Assembly: GCF_001653335.1 (NCBI RefSeq)
Contig: NZ_CP015079.1
Location: forward strand, 1,116,001 to 1,180,000
DNA length: 64,000 bases
Direction: 5' to 3'
Source of the DNA: Nocardioides dokdonensis FR1436
GTDB lineage: Bacteria; Actinomycetota; Actinomycetes; Propionibacteriales; Nocardioidaceae
The notes beneath the pieces were generated by a model, which saw only the letters and a program-made list of their open reading frames with translations, was not told the DNA's origin and did no database searches. A program made the position numbers and the translations under genes. Positions 16,959-24,390 of this stretch are shown here, piece by piece. The first letter of the stretch is position 1. The number at the start of each line of letters is the position of its first letter.

Positions 16959-18097
16959 CAGCTGGTGCTCCTCGTCGGTGCGTAGCCCAGCAGCTTGGCG
17001 GCGAGGTCGGTGAGGACCTCGGTCGCGCCGCCGCCGATGGGCAGGATGCGGGCGTCGCGGTAGTGCCGCTCCACCTCGGTGCCGTGCATGTAGCCGGTGC
17101 CGCCGTGCAGCTGCACGGCCTGGTCGCACACGTAGGTCGCCGCGTGGCACGCGGTCTGCTTGGCCAGGCACGCCTCGGCGACCGTGGCGCCGCGCTCGAC
17201 GAGGGTGCGGGTGTAGGTGCGCGCGACCTCGACCTGGCGGTGCATCTCGACGAGCTGGTGGCGCACCACCTGGTTGGCCACCAGCGGCTTGCCGAACGTC
17301 TGGCGCTCCTGGCAGTACGCCGCGGTCAGCTCGAGGCTGCGTGCGGCGATGCCGTAGGCGTGCACCGCGAGGGCGATCCGCTCGGAGACGAACTGCTCGG
17401 CGATCTGGTAGAAGCCGGAGTTCTCGGCGCCGACCAGGTTGGCGACCGGGACCCGCACGTCGACGTAGGACAGCTCGGCGGTGTCGGAGCAGTGCCAGCC
17501 CATCTTGCGCAGCGAGCGGTCGACGGTGAAGCCGGGCGTGCCCGCCTCCACGACGAGCAGGCTGACGCCGCCGTGGCCGGGCTCGCCGGTGCGCACCGCG
17601 GTGGTCACGAAGTCGGCCCGCACCCCGGAGGTGATGAAGGTCTTCGCGCCGTTGACGACGTAGTGGTCGCCGTCCCTGACGGCGGTGGTGCGCAGGCCGG
17701 CGACGTCGGAGCCGCCGCCGGGCTCGGTGATCGCGAGCGAGCCGATCATCTCCCCGGCCAGGGTCGGGCGCACGAAGCGGTCGACGAGGTCGCTGCCGCC
17801 CTCGCCGCGCTGCGCGGCGGCGACCATGTGCGGCAGGGCGATGCCGCTGGTGAACAGCCCGGCCAGCAACCCGCTGGACGCGCCGGCCGACAGCATCCCC
17901 TCCTGGAGGTCGACGGAGTCGAGCATGCTGCCCCCCTCGCCACCGACCTCGGCGGGGAACGTCAGCCCGAGCAGCCCCTGCTTCGCAGCGGCCGCGTGCA
18001 GCGCGCGGGGGATGCTGCCGGCGTCCTCCCACTCCTGCAGGTGCGGCGCCACCTCGCGGCGGGCGAACTCCGCACCGAGCTCGCGGATCTCCGACAT
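16958..18097 (-). CDS. Acyl-CoA dehydrogenase (379 aa)
   Basis: Second acyl-CoA dehydrogenase of the operon. SLAITEPGGGSDVAGLRTTA near residue 120, GAKTFITSG near 150, and the C-terminal QLHGGTGYMHGTEVERHYRDARI (FAD-contacting and active-site region) are all present. The sequence groups by motif with isovaleryl/citronellyl-CoA-type dehydrogenases, which would fit the AtuA-like neighbour. Both ends use TGATG overlaps (18095-18099 and 16956-16960), so it is tightly coupled to the AtuA-like and SRPBCC genes. In the M. tuberculosis cluster its position corresponds to fadE13 (recalled). Confidence 0.92.
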   Translation of the reverse strand: MSEIRELGAEFARREVAPHLQEWEDAGSIPRALHAAAAKQGLLGLTFPAEVGGEGGSMLDSVDLQEGMLSAGASSGLLAGLFTSGIALPHMVAAAQRGEGGSDLVDRFVRPTLAGEMIGSLAITEPGGGSDVAGLRTTAVRDGDHYVVNGAKTFITSGVRADFVTTAVRTGEPGHGGVSLLVVEAGTPGFTVDRSLRKMGWHCSDTAELSYVDVRVPVANLVGAENSGFYQIAEQFVSERIALAVHAYGIAARSLELTAAYCQERQTFGKPLVANQVVRHQLVEMHRQVEVARTYTRTLVERGATVAEACLAKQTACHAATYVCDQAVQLHGGTGYMHGTEVERHYRDARILPIGGGATEVLTDLAAKLLGYAPTRSTS

Positions 18098-19848
18098 CAG
18101 AGCAGCCCCTCCTGCACGTGGACGGTGCGGGCGCGGGCCCACTCGCCCAGGCCCTTGGCCTGCGGGTCGAAGCGGGTCGAGGAGGCCACGCCCTCGCCGA
18201 GGAGTCCCTTCAGCACGACGTTGACGGCACCCAGGGTGGGCAGCACGTGCACCTCGATCGCGTCGTCGGGCAGCGCGGCGGCCTCGGGCAGCAGCTCGCG
18301 CACCTTGCGCGGGCTGATCAGCTTGGTCAGCCAGGTCACCCGCGCCGCGTAGTGCGGCGAGCCGTCGTGGGCCACCCACAGCCCCAGGTTGGCGTCGCCG
18401 CCCTTGTCGCCGGAGCGCGCGTGCACGAAGGTGCCCAGCGGCAGCCGGCGGTTGAGCGTGTCCGCGGGGGCGGGGTACGGCGAGGGTCGCAGCCCCACGG
18501 TGTGGTCGGCCTCGGTGAACGACGTCGGGTCCGCGACGACCTCACGGGTCCCGTCGGGCAGCACCACGACGTGCTCGACGGCCGACCGGTCGACGTACGC
18601 CGCCCGGTACACGCCGTACGGCGTGGGCTGGCCGGGTGGTCCGGTCAGGGTGAACCCGGGGTAGGAGGCGAGCGCGAGCTCGACCGCCGGGCCGGTGAAG
18701 GCCTTGGCGACGGGACCCGGCTCGCTGTCCTTGACCGTGCAGCGCAGCAGCACCGACGCACCCTCCTCGGTGTCGGCGTCGAGGCTGGAGCCGGCGGCGC
18801 GGTTCCACGTGACGGACTCCGCGGCCAGGCGCGGGGACAGCTGCTCGCGCACCCAGTCGGCCTTGGCCTCGATGTCGAGACCGGTCAGCACCAGCTCGAT
18901 GCTGTTGCGCCAGCCGCCGAGCTCGTTGACGCAGACCTTGAGCCGCTCCGGCGGCGCCGAGCCGACCACGTCGCTGATCCGGACCCGGTCGGGGCCGGTC
19001 TGCTCGAGGCGCACCGTGTCGAGGTGGGTGGTGACGTCGGGGTTGAGGTAGCGGGTCGACTGGATCTCGTAGACCAGCTGCGCGGTGACGGTGTCGACGG
19101 TGACCGCGCCGCCGGTGCCGGCCTGCTTGGTGATCGTGCTGGAGCCGTCGGCCTCGATCTCGGCGACCGGGAAGCCCAGCGGCACCGACAGGTCGACGCC
19201 GGCGCGGGCGAGGTCGCGGAAGCCGCTGAAGTTGCCGCCCGTGGCCTGGGTGCCGCACTCGAGCACGTGCCCCACGACCACCGCCCCGGCGAGCTCGTGG
19301 TGCTGCTCGGGCGTCCACCCGAAGTGGGCGGCGGCGGGGCCGACGACCAGGGAGGCGTCGGTGACGCGGCCGGTGACCACGACGTCGGCGCCGGCCGCCA
19401 GGGCGCGGGCGATGCCGAAGCCGCCCAGGTAGGCGTTGGCGGTCAGGGCGCCCTCGAAGCCGAGCTCGGCGGCCCGCTCGCGCAGGTCGTCGCCCTCCAC
19501 GTGGGCCACGGACACGTCGAGGCCGAGACCCTGCGCGACCTCGCGGACCTTGGCCGCGAGCCCGGCGGGGTTGAGGCCGCCGGCGTTGCTGACGATCCGG
19601 GTGCCGCGCTCCAGGGCCAGGCCCAGGCAGTCCTCGAGCTGGCGCAGGTGGGTGCGTGCGTAGCCGAGCGCGGGGTCCTTCATCGTGTCCTTGCCGAGGA
19701 TCAGCATGGTCAGCTCGGCCAGGTAGTCGCCGGTGAGCACGTCGAGGGTGCGCCCGTCCTCCAGGCTGCCTTCGAGCATCTCGCGCATCGCGGAGATCCG
19801 GTCGCCGTAGAAGCCGGAGCAGTTGCCGACCAGCAGGTGCGGGGTCAT
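18097..19848 (-). CDS. Acyclic terpene utilization AtuA-like protein (DUF1446) (583 aa)
   Basis: N-terminal DUF1446/AtuA domain, about residues 1-450, with NCSGFYGDRISAMREML at the start, TGDYLAELTMLILGK near 40, SNAGGLNPAGLAAKV near 90 and VVTGRVTDASLVVGPAAAHFGW near 175. The C-terminal about 110 residues are the AtuA-like ferredoxin-fold domain, HARSGDKGGDANLGLWV. In Pseudomonas AtuA is required for citronellol/geraniol catabolism, but its reaction is unknown. Starts at ATG 19848 in an ATGA overlap with the TIGR03084 gene. Its presence with two acyl-CoA dehydrogenases and a geranyl/methylcrotonyl-type carboxylase argues for catabolism of methyl-branched or isoprenoid acyl-CoA. Confidence 0.88.
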   Translation of the reverse strand: MTPHLLVGNCSGFYGDRISAMREMLEGSLEDGRTLDVLTGDYLAELTMLILGKDTMKDPALGYARTHLRQLEDCLGLALERGTRIVSNAGGLNPAGLAAKVREVAQGLGLDVSVAHVEGDDLRERAAELGFEGALTANAYLGGFGIARALAAGADVVVTGRVTDASLVVGPAAAHFGWTPEQHHELAGAVVVGHVLECGTQATGGNFSGFRDLARAGVDLSVPLGFPVAEIEADGSSTITKQAGTGGAVTVDTVTAQLVYEIQSTRYLNPDVTTHLDTVRLEQTGPDRVRISDVVGSAPPERLKVCVNELGGWRNSIELVLTGLDIEAKADWVREQLSPRLAAESVTWNRAAGSSLDADTEEGASVLLRCTVKDSEPGPVAKAFTGPAVELALASYPGFTLTGPPGQPTPYGVYRAAYVDRSAVEHVVVLPDGTREVVADPTSFTEADHTVGLRPSPYPAPADTLNRRLPLGTFVHARSGDKGGDANLGLWVAHDGSPHYAARVTWLTKLISPRKVRELLPEAAALPDDAIEVHVLPTLGAVNVVLKGLLGEGVASSTRFDPQAKGLGEWARARTVHVQEGLL

Positions 19849-20660
19849 CGGGTCTCCCTGCCAGGTCCGGCGGGGCCGGCGAAGGCCTGAGCGATGGTGA
19901 GCCAGTGCTCGGCGTCGGCACCGGTGGCCACCAGATCGGTGTCGTCGCGGTGCACGCGCTGGGTGACCAGCAGGCAGAAGTCGTACGCCGACCCCGTCAC
20001 CGTCTGCGTGGCCTCCTCCGGGCCCCAGGCCCAGGTCTCGCCGGAGGGCGAGACGAGCTGCACCCGGAACTGCTCCGCGGGCGGCTGCTCGGCGTGCACG
20101 CTGTAGGAGAAGTCCCGCGTGCGCACTCCGAGGTGCGCCACGTGGCGGATGCGGTCGCTGGGCTCGGGGCGGGTGGCGAGGCCGAGCGGCACGAGGGCGT
20201 CGTACACGTCGAGCGCGTGCGCCCAGGTCTCCATGAAGCGCGCCGTGCCCATCGAGGTGGGCGACATCGGCGGCCCGAACCAGGGCATCTTCTCCCCTGC
20301 CGGCACCTCGCGCAGCGCGGTGGTCAGCGCCTCGCGCGCCGTGCCCCACCGCGCCAGCAGCGCCTGGGGGGTCAGTCGGGCCGCCTCGTGGGCGCTCGTG
20401 TCGACGAACCCCTCCGGGTCGCCGATGGCGGCCAGCACGACGTCGTCCCAGGCGGCCTTGCCCTCGGGGGTGCCGCTGCGCGCAGCGAGGGCGGCGACCT
20501 CGTCGGTCCAGGCGAGGTGCGCCACCTGGGTGGCCACGCTCCACCCGGGTGCGGGGGTGGGCGTGGCCCAGGCCTCGGCGTCCAGGCCGGCCACCGCCGA
20601 CCAGAGCTGGTCGCCCTCCGCACGCAGGTCGCCCAGCAGGGCCTCGAGCAGGTCACTCAT
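19845..20660 (-). CDS. TIGR03084 family metal-binding / maleylpyruvate-isomerase-like protein (271 aa)
   Basis: Actinobacterial DinB/MDMPI-superfamily protein. The N-terminal four-helix bundle includes PGWSVATQVAHLAWTDEVA near residue 40, where the histidine matches the first metal ligand, and FMETWAHALDVYDAL near 145 with another His ligand. The C-terminal part DRIRHVAHLGVRTRDFSYSVHAEQPP continues into a small beta domain. Relatives act with mycothiol, for example maleylpyruvate isomerase; the reaction here is unknown. ATGA overlaps join it to tetR upstream (20657-20660) and the AtuA-like gene downstream (19845-19848). Confidence 0.85.
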   Translation of the reverse strand: MSDLLEALLGDLRAEGDQLWSAVAGLDAEAWATPTPAPGWSVATQVAHLAWTDEVAALAARSGTPEGKAAWDDVVLAAIGDPEGFVDTSAHEAARLTPQALLARWGTAREALTTALREVPAGEKMPWFGPPMSPTSMGTARFMETWAHALDVYDALVPLGLATRPEPSDRIRHVAHLGVRTRDFSYSVHAEQPPAEQFRVQLVSPSGETWAWGPEEATQTVTGSAYDFCLLVTQRVHRDDTDLVATGADAEHWLTIAQAFAGPAGPGRETR

Positions 20661-21271
20661 CGCTGTCTCCTCGTCAAGGTGGTGTCGAGCGTGTGCGCCC
20701 AGCGGTCCAGGATCCGGGCGCGCCGGGCGGCGTCGTCGCTGATGGTGTTGGCCAGGCCCAGGCCGCGGACCAGGTCGAGGGTGGCCTGCACGAGCTCGCG
20801 CACGCCCTCGACGGACTCGTCGGCGTCGAGCAGCTCGACGGTCAGCCGGTGCGTCTCGCGACCGACCTTCTGCTCCAGCGGCCCCAACGAGGCCTGGAGG
20901 CCCGGGTCGGTCCGGGCGGCGACCCACAGCTCGAGCGCGGCCACGAACACCGGGGAGGTGAAGTGGTCGCCCAGCACCTGCAGCACCCCGCGGGTGCGGG
21001 GCACGTCGGGCGGGAGCGCCGCGGCGGCGGCGGCCAGCTCAGCACCCCGGACCTCAGTCAGGTGCTCGACCGCCGCCACGACCAGGTCGTTCTTGGTCGG
21101 GAAGTGGTGCAGCTGGGCACCCCGGCTGACCCCCGCCCGCTCGCTGACCAGCGTGGTCGTGGTGCCCGCGAAGCCGCGCTCGACCAGCAGGTCGACAGTC
21201 GCGTCCAGCAGCCGCGCCCGCATCAACCGGGTGCGCTCCCCCTGGGGCACGCGGGCGGGGGTCTCGGTCAC
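20657..21271 (-). CDS. TetR family transcriptional regulator (204 aa), first gene of the acyl-CoA operon
   Basis: N-terminal TetR DNA-binding domain: LLDATVDLLVERGFAGTTTTLVSERAGVSRGAQLHHFPTKNDLV at about residues 18-62, followed by an all-helical ligand domain. I choose GTG 21271, which lies six bases after a CAGGCT -10 box; a longer in-frame extension would run through the promoter. The stop overlaps the TIGR03084 start as ATGA, so the regulator is the first cistron of the eight-gene operon and probably represses it. The ligand is likely an acyl-CoA from the pathway (inference). Confidence 0.88.
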   Translation of the reverse strand: MTETPARVPQGERTRLMRARLLDATVDLLVERGFAGTTTTLVSERAGVSRGAQLHHFPTKNDLVVAAVEHLTEVRGAELAAAAAALPPDVPRTRGVLQVLGDHFTSPVFVAALELWVAARTDPGLQASLGPLEQKVGRETHRLTVELLDADESVEGVRELVQATLDLVRGLGLANTISDDAARRARILDRWAHTLDTTLTRRQR

Positions 21272-21277
21272 GGGCAC

Positions 21278-21319
21278 AGCCTGGCCGTTCAACAACAAAC
21301 AGTCAAGCCTGACTTTTGT
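21278..21319 (-). promoter_or_regulatory. tetR operon promoter with operator palindrome
   Basis: On the minus strand TTGACT (revcomp of 21301-21306) and CAGGCT (revcomp of 21278-21283) are 17 bases apart, and the GTG start follows by six bases. The -35 is part of an inverted repeat, AGTCA-AGCC-TGACT (21301-21314). It extends outward with ACAAAC on one side (21295-21300) and TTTGT on the other (21315-21319). This is a natural TetR autoregulatory operator. Confidence 0.65.
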
Positions 21320-21439
21320 CGTCAGATCCACCCGGCCGTGGTGGAGCTTTCGGACGACGGGTCTGCCAGGGCCGCTCGGTCCTTCCGACTACGAAGCCCT
21401 CGCACCATCCGCTCATGCCGAGAGTCGTGCGCGCGGGTC

Positions 21440-21492
21440 AGCGGTGACCCAGCAACCATGTGCCGACCGCATCCGGTTGCTGATGCACCGCC
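21440..21492. repeat. 53-bp hairpin repeat, copy A
   Basis: Arms AGCGGTGACCCAGCAACC (21440-21457) and GGTTGCTGATGCACCGCC (21475-21492) flank 17 bases and pair at 14 of 18 positions. This is one of three copies with the same 18-17-18 layout. It lies in the roughly 400-base non-coding stretch between tetR and the first recombinase start; apart from copy B, the element end and the tetR operator, I see no gene there. Confidence 0.8.
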
Positions 21493-21512
21493 GACCTGGC
21501 CGGACGGGGGCC

Positions 21513-21565
21513 AGCGGTGAACCGGCAACCGAACGAGCAGTCAGAACGGTTACTGACGCACCGCC
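21513..21565. repeat. 53-bp hairpin repeat, copy B
   Basis: Arms AGCGGTGAACCGGCAACC (21513-21530) and GGTTACTGACGCACCGCC (21548-21565) flank 17 bases. It starts 73 bases after copy A and ends 34 bases before the inverted end of the recombinase element. The conserved blocks are GCGGTG and GCAACC with their complements. Confidence 0.8.
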
Positions 21566-21672
21566 CGGAACTGCCGCTGATTGTGCGCTGTCGTGCTTGT
21601 TATGCACGTGATCCAGCAGGACATTTCGACCAGCCGTTGTGGCTGCCTGTCGACGGAGCTGGAGGCCCCGAG

Positions 21673-22740
21673 ATGTCGCTGCTCGATCCGTGTCTGATCC
21701 GTTCTCGAGGGCCGTCGGGGCAGGTGGTGGCCCGGCTCGGGGTGCCGCTGGTCGATGACTACCTGGAGTTCCTGGAGGGGCGGTGTAGACCGAACACGGT
21801 GCTGGCTGCGGCCTATGACCTGCGGGTGTTCTTCGCGGTGGTGGCCAAGCCGGCCCACGAGGTCCGTGCCTGCGACGTGCTCGGTTTCATCACCGCTCAG
21901 CGCACCGGTCGCACCAGCACCGAGGCGCTGCAGCCGGTCGGTGAGGACGACGGCACGGTGGGGGTGTCGATGAGCACGGTGGCGCGGAGGTTGTCGATCA
22001 TCTCGGGGTTCTTCGCCTATCTGCAGGCTCGTGGTGACATCACCGCGAACCCGGTACCGCGCGGTCTGCCCACGCGGAGGGAACGCTCGCGTCCGGGGCA
22101 GGGGGTGCCGCTGACCCGGCGCACGCGTCGGTTGCCGCGCATCCTGACTCCCCTCGAGGTTGACCAGCTCACCGCCGCGCTGCGCACGCACCGCGACCGG
22201 GCGATGGTCGCGGCGATGGTGTTCGGTGGGCTGCGGCGCTGCGAGGTCCTGGGGCTGCGGCTGGAGGACCTGCGGGTCGCGGAACGGCGGGTGTTCATCG
22301 CCGACGGCAAGGGCGGCCACCAGCGGCTGGTGCCGGTCTCATCGCGCTTCTTCGCCACCCTCGCGGCCTACCTGGACACCGAACGCCCAGCCGATGCGGA
22401 CACCGACCGGGTCTTCGTGGTCCTCAAGGGGCCCACCCGCGGTCGCGCGTTGTCGGTACGCGGGCTGGACGAGGTCCTCGCCGGCGCCAAGCGGCGGGCA
22501 GGGTTGGCGCACGCGACCTGCCACGAGCTGCGCCACACCTGCCTGACCCGGCTCCGCGAGGCCGGGATGGCACTGGAGGCGGTCCAGGCCCAGGCCGGAC
22601 ACGCCTCGATCGAGTCCACCCGGATCTACCTGCACCTGGCCGATGACTGGCTCGCGGCGCAGTACCGCAAGGCCGCTGAGGTCCTCGACGCCCAGCTCTA
22701 CGCCGGGCACCAGGACCCCACCGGTGGGAGCACCCGGTGA
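21673..22740 (+). CDS. Tyrosine recombinase / phage-integrase family protein 1 (355 aa)
   Basis: Site-specific recombinase with a SAM-like N-terminal domain (VDDYLEFLEGRCRPNTVLAAAYDLRVFF, about residues 25-55) and a catalytic domain from about 160. All catalytic residues are visible: Arg in FGGLRRCEVLGLRLEDL, Lys in IADGKGGHQRLVPV, His-x2-Arg in CHELRHTCLTRL, His in GHASIESTR and nucleophilic Tyr in RIYLHLADD. The ATG at 21673 is preferred; the frame stays open back to a GTG at 21517 inside hairpin copy B, before the element end, so that start is unlikely. The stop overlaps the second recombinase as GTGA (22737-22740), implying coupled synthesis of both subunits. Confidence 0.9.
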   Translation: MSLLDPCLIRSRGPSGQVVARLGVPLVDDYLEFLEGRCRPNTVLAAAYDLRVFFAVVAKPAHEVRACDVLGFITAQRTGRTSTEALQPVGEDDGTVGVSMSTVARRLSIISGFFAYLQARGDITANPVPRGLPTRRERSRPGQGVPLTRRTRRLPRILTPLEVDQLTAALRTHRDRAMVAAMVFGGLRRCEVLGLRLEDLRVAERRVFIADGKGGHQRLVPVSSRFFATLAAYLDTERPADADTDRVFVVLKGPTRGRALSVRGLDEVLAGAKRRAGLAHATCHELRHTCLTRLREAGMALEAVQAQAGHASIESTRIYLHLADDWLAAQYRKAAEVLDAQLYAGHQDPTGGSTR

Positions 22741-23981
22741 GCGGGCCGCTGCTGCTGCCGACCTGGGAGGAGCTGGGCGTGCGCCCGCAGGTGGTGGCCA
22801 CGATGCGGCGCTACCTGGAGCAGCTCGGATGCGTGCTGCGCCCAGGCAGCGTCGCTGGCGCCGACCTGGCGCTGCGCTCGTTCGCTGCGTACTTGGTCGA
22901 GGCCGCCCCGGAGGTCACCAGCATCGCCCAGGTCACCCGGCGCCACGTCGAGGACTACAAGCCCTGGCTGGCGGCCCGTCCGGGCCAGAACAAGGACCGG
23001 GTCACCATCGCGACCCTGGCACACCGGCTCGGCACACTGCGGATGTTCTTCGTCCGCATCGATGAGTGGGGCTGGGACCAGGCACCACCACGGGTGCCGA
23101 TGTTCCCCGGCGACCTGCCCCGCCAGGACCATCCGTTGCCCAAGGCGCTCGACGATGCCGCGGCCGCGAAGCTGCTCCGCGCCGCCCAGGCCGAGCCCCG
23201 GCTGCTGGTCCGCGTCACCATCGAGGTGCTCCTGCGCACCGGGCTGCGGGTCAGCGAGTTCACCGCGCTGTCTGCCGACGCGGTGGTCCAGATCGGCGCC
23301 GCACCCTGGCTGCACGTCCCGGTCGGCAAGCTGCGCGAGGACCGCTACCTGCCGCTGCACCCACACCTGGTGGTTCTCATCGAGCAGTACCGCACCGCTC
23401 ACGTGCCCGCCGAACACCCGCTGCTGCTGCCCCGGGAGAACGGGCGAGCGTTGGACCGCCACACCGTCACCAGGTTCATCAACAAGGCCGGCACCGCAGC
23501 CGGATTGGCGCACATCCACCCCCACCAGCTGCGACACACCCTGGCCACCCAGGCCATCAACCGCGGCATGTCGCTGGAGGCGATCGCAGCGATGCTCGGC
23601 CACCGCAGCATGGACATGACGCTGCGCTACGCCAAGATCGCCAACCGCACCGTGGCCGATGAGTACTTCGCCGTCACCGACCAGGTCGACGCCCTCTACG
23701 CCAAGACCGAACCGCTGCCCGCCGACGCCATCGGACCCAAAATGGCCCGGCTGCGCCGCGAGCACCACCGACTCCTCGGCAACGGCCACTGCACCCGCCC
23801 CGCCGAGCTGGACTGCGCCTTCGAGTCGATCTGCGAGAACTGCAGCTTCTTCCAGACCAGCATCGAGTTCCGACCCACACTCCAGGCCCAGCACGACGAC
23901 GCCGAGAAGAAGGGCCAACACCACCGCGCCGACCTCTTCGGCCAGCTCCTCACCGGCCTCACGGAAGGCGAAGCATCATGA
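22737..23981 (+). CDS. Tyrosine recombinase / phage-integrase family protein 2, with C-terminal Cys cluster (414 aa)
   Basis: Second recombinase. The N-terminal SAM-like domain (about residues 20-120) is followed by a catalytic domain with Arg in LRTGLRVSEFTALS, Lys in VGKLREDRYLPLH, His-x2-Arg in HPHQLRHTLATQAI, LGHRSMDMTLRYAKIA with the Tyr nucleophile, and an extra C-terminal about 110 residues. That extension holds HCTRPAELDCAFESICENCSF, four cysteines spaced like a zinc-binding cluster, which is not part of ordinary integrases. Starts at GTG 22737. An ATG at 23978 overlaps its stop as ATGA but opens only a short frame crossing the element end. Confidence 0.9.
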   Translation: MSGPLLLPTWEELGVRPQVVATMRRYLEQLGCVLRPGSVAGADLALRSFAAYLVEAAPEVTSIAQVTRRHVEDYKPWLAARPGQNKDRVTIATLAHRLGTLRMFFVRIDEWGWDQAPPRVPMFPGDLPRQDHPLPKALDDAAAAKLLRAAQAEPRLLVRVTIEVLLRTGLRVSEFTALSADAVVQIGAAPWLHVPVGKLREDRYLPLHPHLVVLIEQYRTAHVPAEHPLLLPRENGRALDRHTVTRFINKAGTAAGLAHIHPHQLRHTLATQAINRGMSLEAIAAMLGHRSMDMTLRYAKIANRTVADEYFAVTDQVDALYAKTEPLPADAIGPKMARLRREHHRLLGNGHCTRPAELDCAFESICENCSFFQTSIEFRPTLQAQHDDAEKKGQHHRADLFGQLLTGLTEGEAS

Positions 23982-24044
23982 GCGACCGCCCCGATCCTGT
24001 GCATAATGCCGATGAGCGGGCTGTCTCCCCGAAGAGAATCCGAT

Positions 24045-24314
24045 CTAGTTCTCCTGTGCCTTTGATGTCCGTTCGCGCAGTACGCGGTGCGCAAGCCACC
24101 AGACGGCCACATAGAGCACCAGCCCGGCCAAGAAGTACGGCAGCGTTTCCAGAACGAAGATGATGCCGCAGTCGTCGCAGTCCTCAATCTGGGCAGGCGT
24201 CGTGTAGCCGCTCTGAAGGCGGCGAGACTCCGCGACTTGCCAGGCGATGGCCCATAGCGGAACCAAGCCGAGAAGGAACCAAAGCCACCTTGGCCCCCAC
24301 TCTGACGTCTTCAT
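24045..24314 (-). CDS. Small two-helix membrane protein (89 aa)
   Basis: No family recognised. There are two hydrophobic segments: WLWFLLGLVPLWAIAWQVA near residues 10-28 and IIFVLETLPYFLAGLVLYVAVWWLA near 50-75. Between them lies a short loop with a CDDC motif (IEDCDDCG), and a basic tail follows. Base composition over about 24.0-24.4 kb is clearly lower in GC than the flanks, consistent with recent acquisition. It sits alone between the right end of the recombinase element (24006) and the end of the second DUF222-HNH gene. No clear ribosome-binding site precedes the ATG, so it could be a weakly expressed or decaying gene. Confidence 0.5.
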   Translation of the reverse strand: MKTSEWGPRWLWFLLGLVPLWAIAWQVAESRRLQSGYTTPAQIEDCDDCGIIFVLETLPYFLAGLVLYVAVWWLAHRVLRERTSKAQEN

Positions 24315-24390
24315 GGAGGCAGAGTGTCACCTGGCGCTACACAGGGAGGCGAAACTAGCTATAGCGCCGAAGGCGTCACACAGGCCTCTT

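Larger units (their letters stand above)
21600..24006 (+). mobile_element. Compact 2.4-kb element with two tyrosine recombinases between inverted ends
   Basis: The left end TTATGCAC-N2-GATC (21600-21613) recurs inverted at the right as GATC-N2-GTGCATAA (23993-24006): 12 bases identical, separated by a 2-base variable step. The ends enclose exactly two overlapping tyrosine recombinase genes; the second stops 11 bases before the right end. Left of the end, CGTGC-N7-GCACG (21594-21608 region) looks like a recombinase core site. Multi-recombinase elements of this general kind (Tn554, RIT trios) are known, but this one has two genes and no third recombinase or cargo. No target duplication was recognised. 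Confidence 0.7.

Noticed and set aside
23978..24163. Third gene of the recombinase element (61 codons, ATGA overlap with recombinase 2)
   Set aside because: It runs across the inverted end into low-GC DNA, shows no recombinase or TnpC-like feature, and the overlapping ATG alone is weak support.
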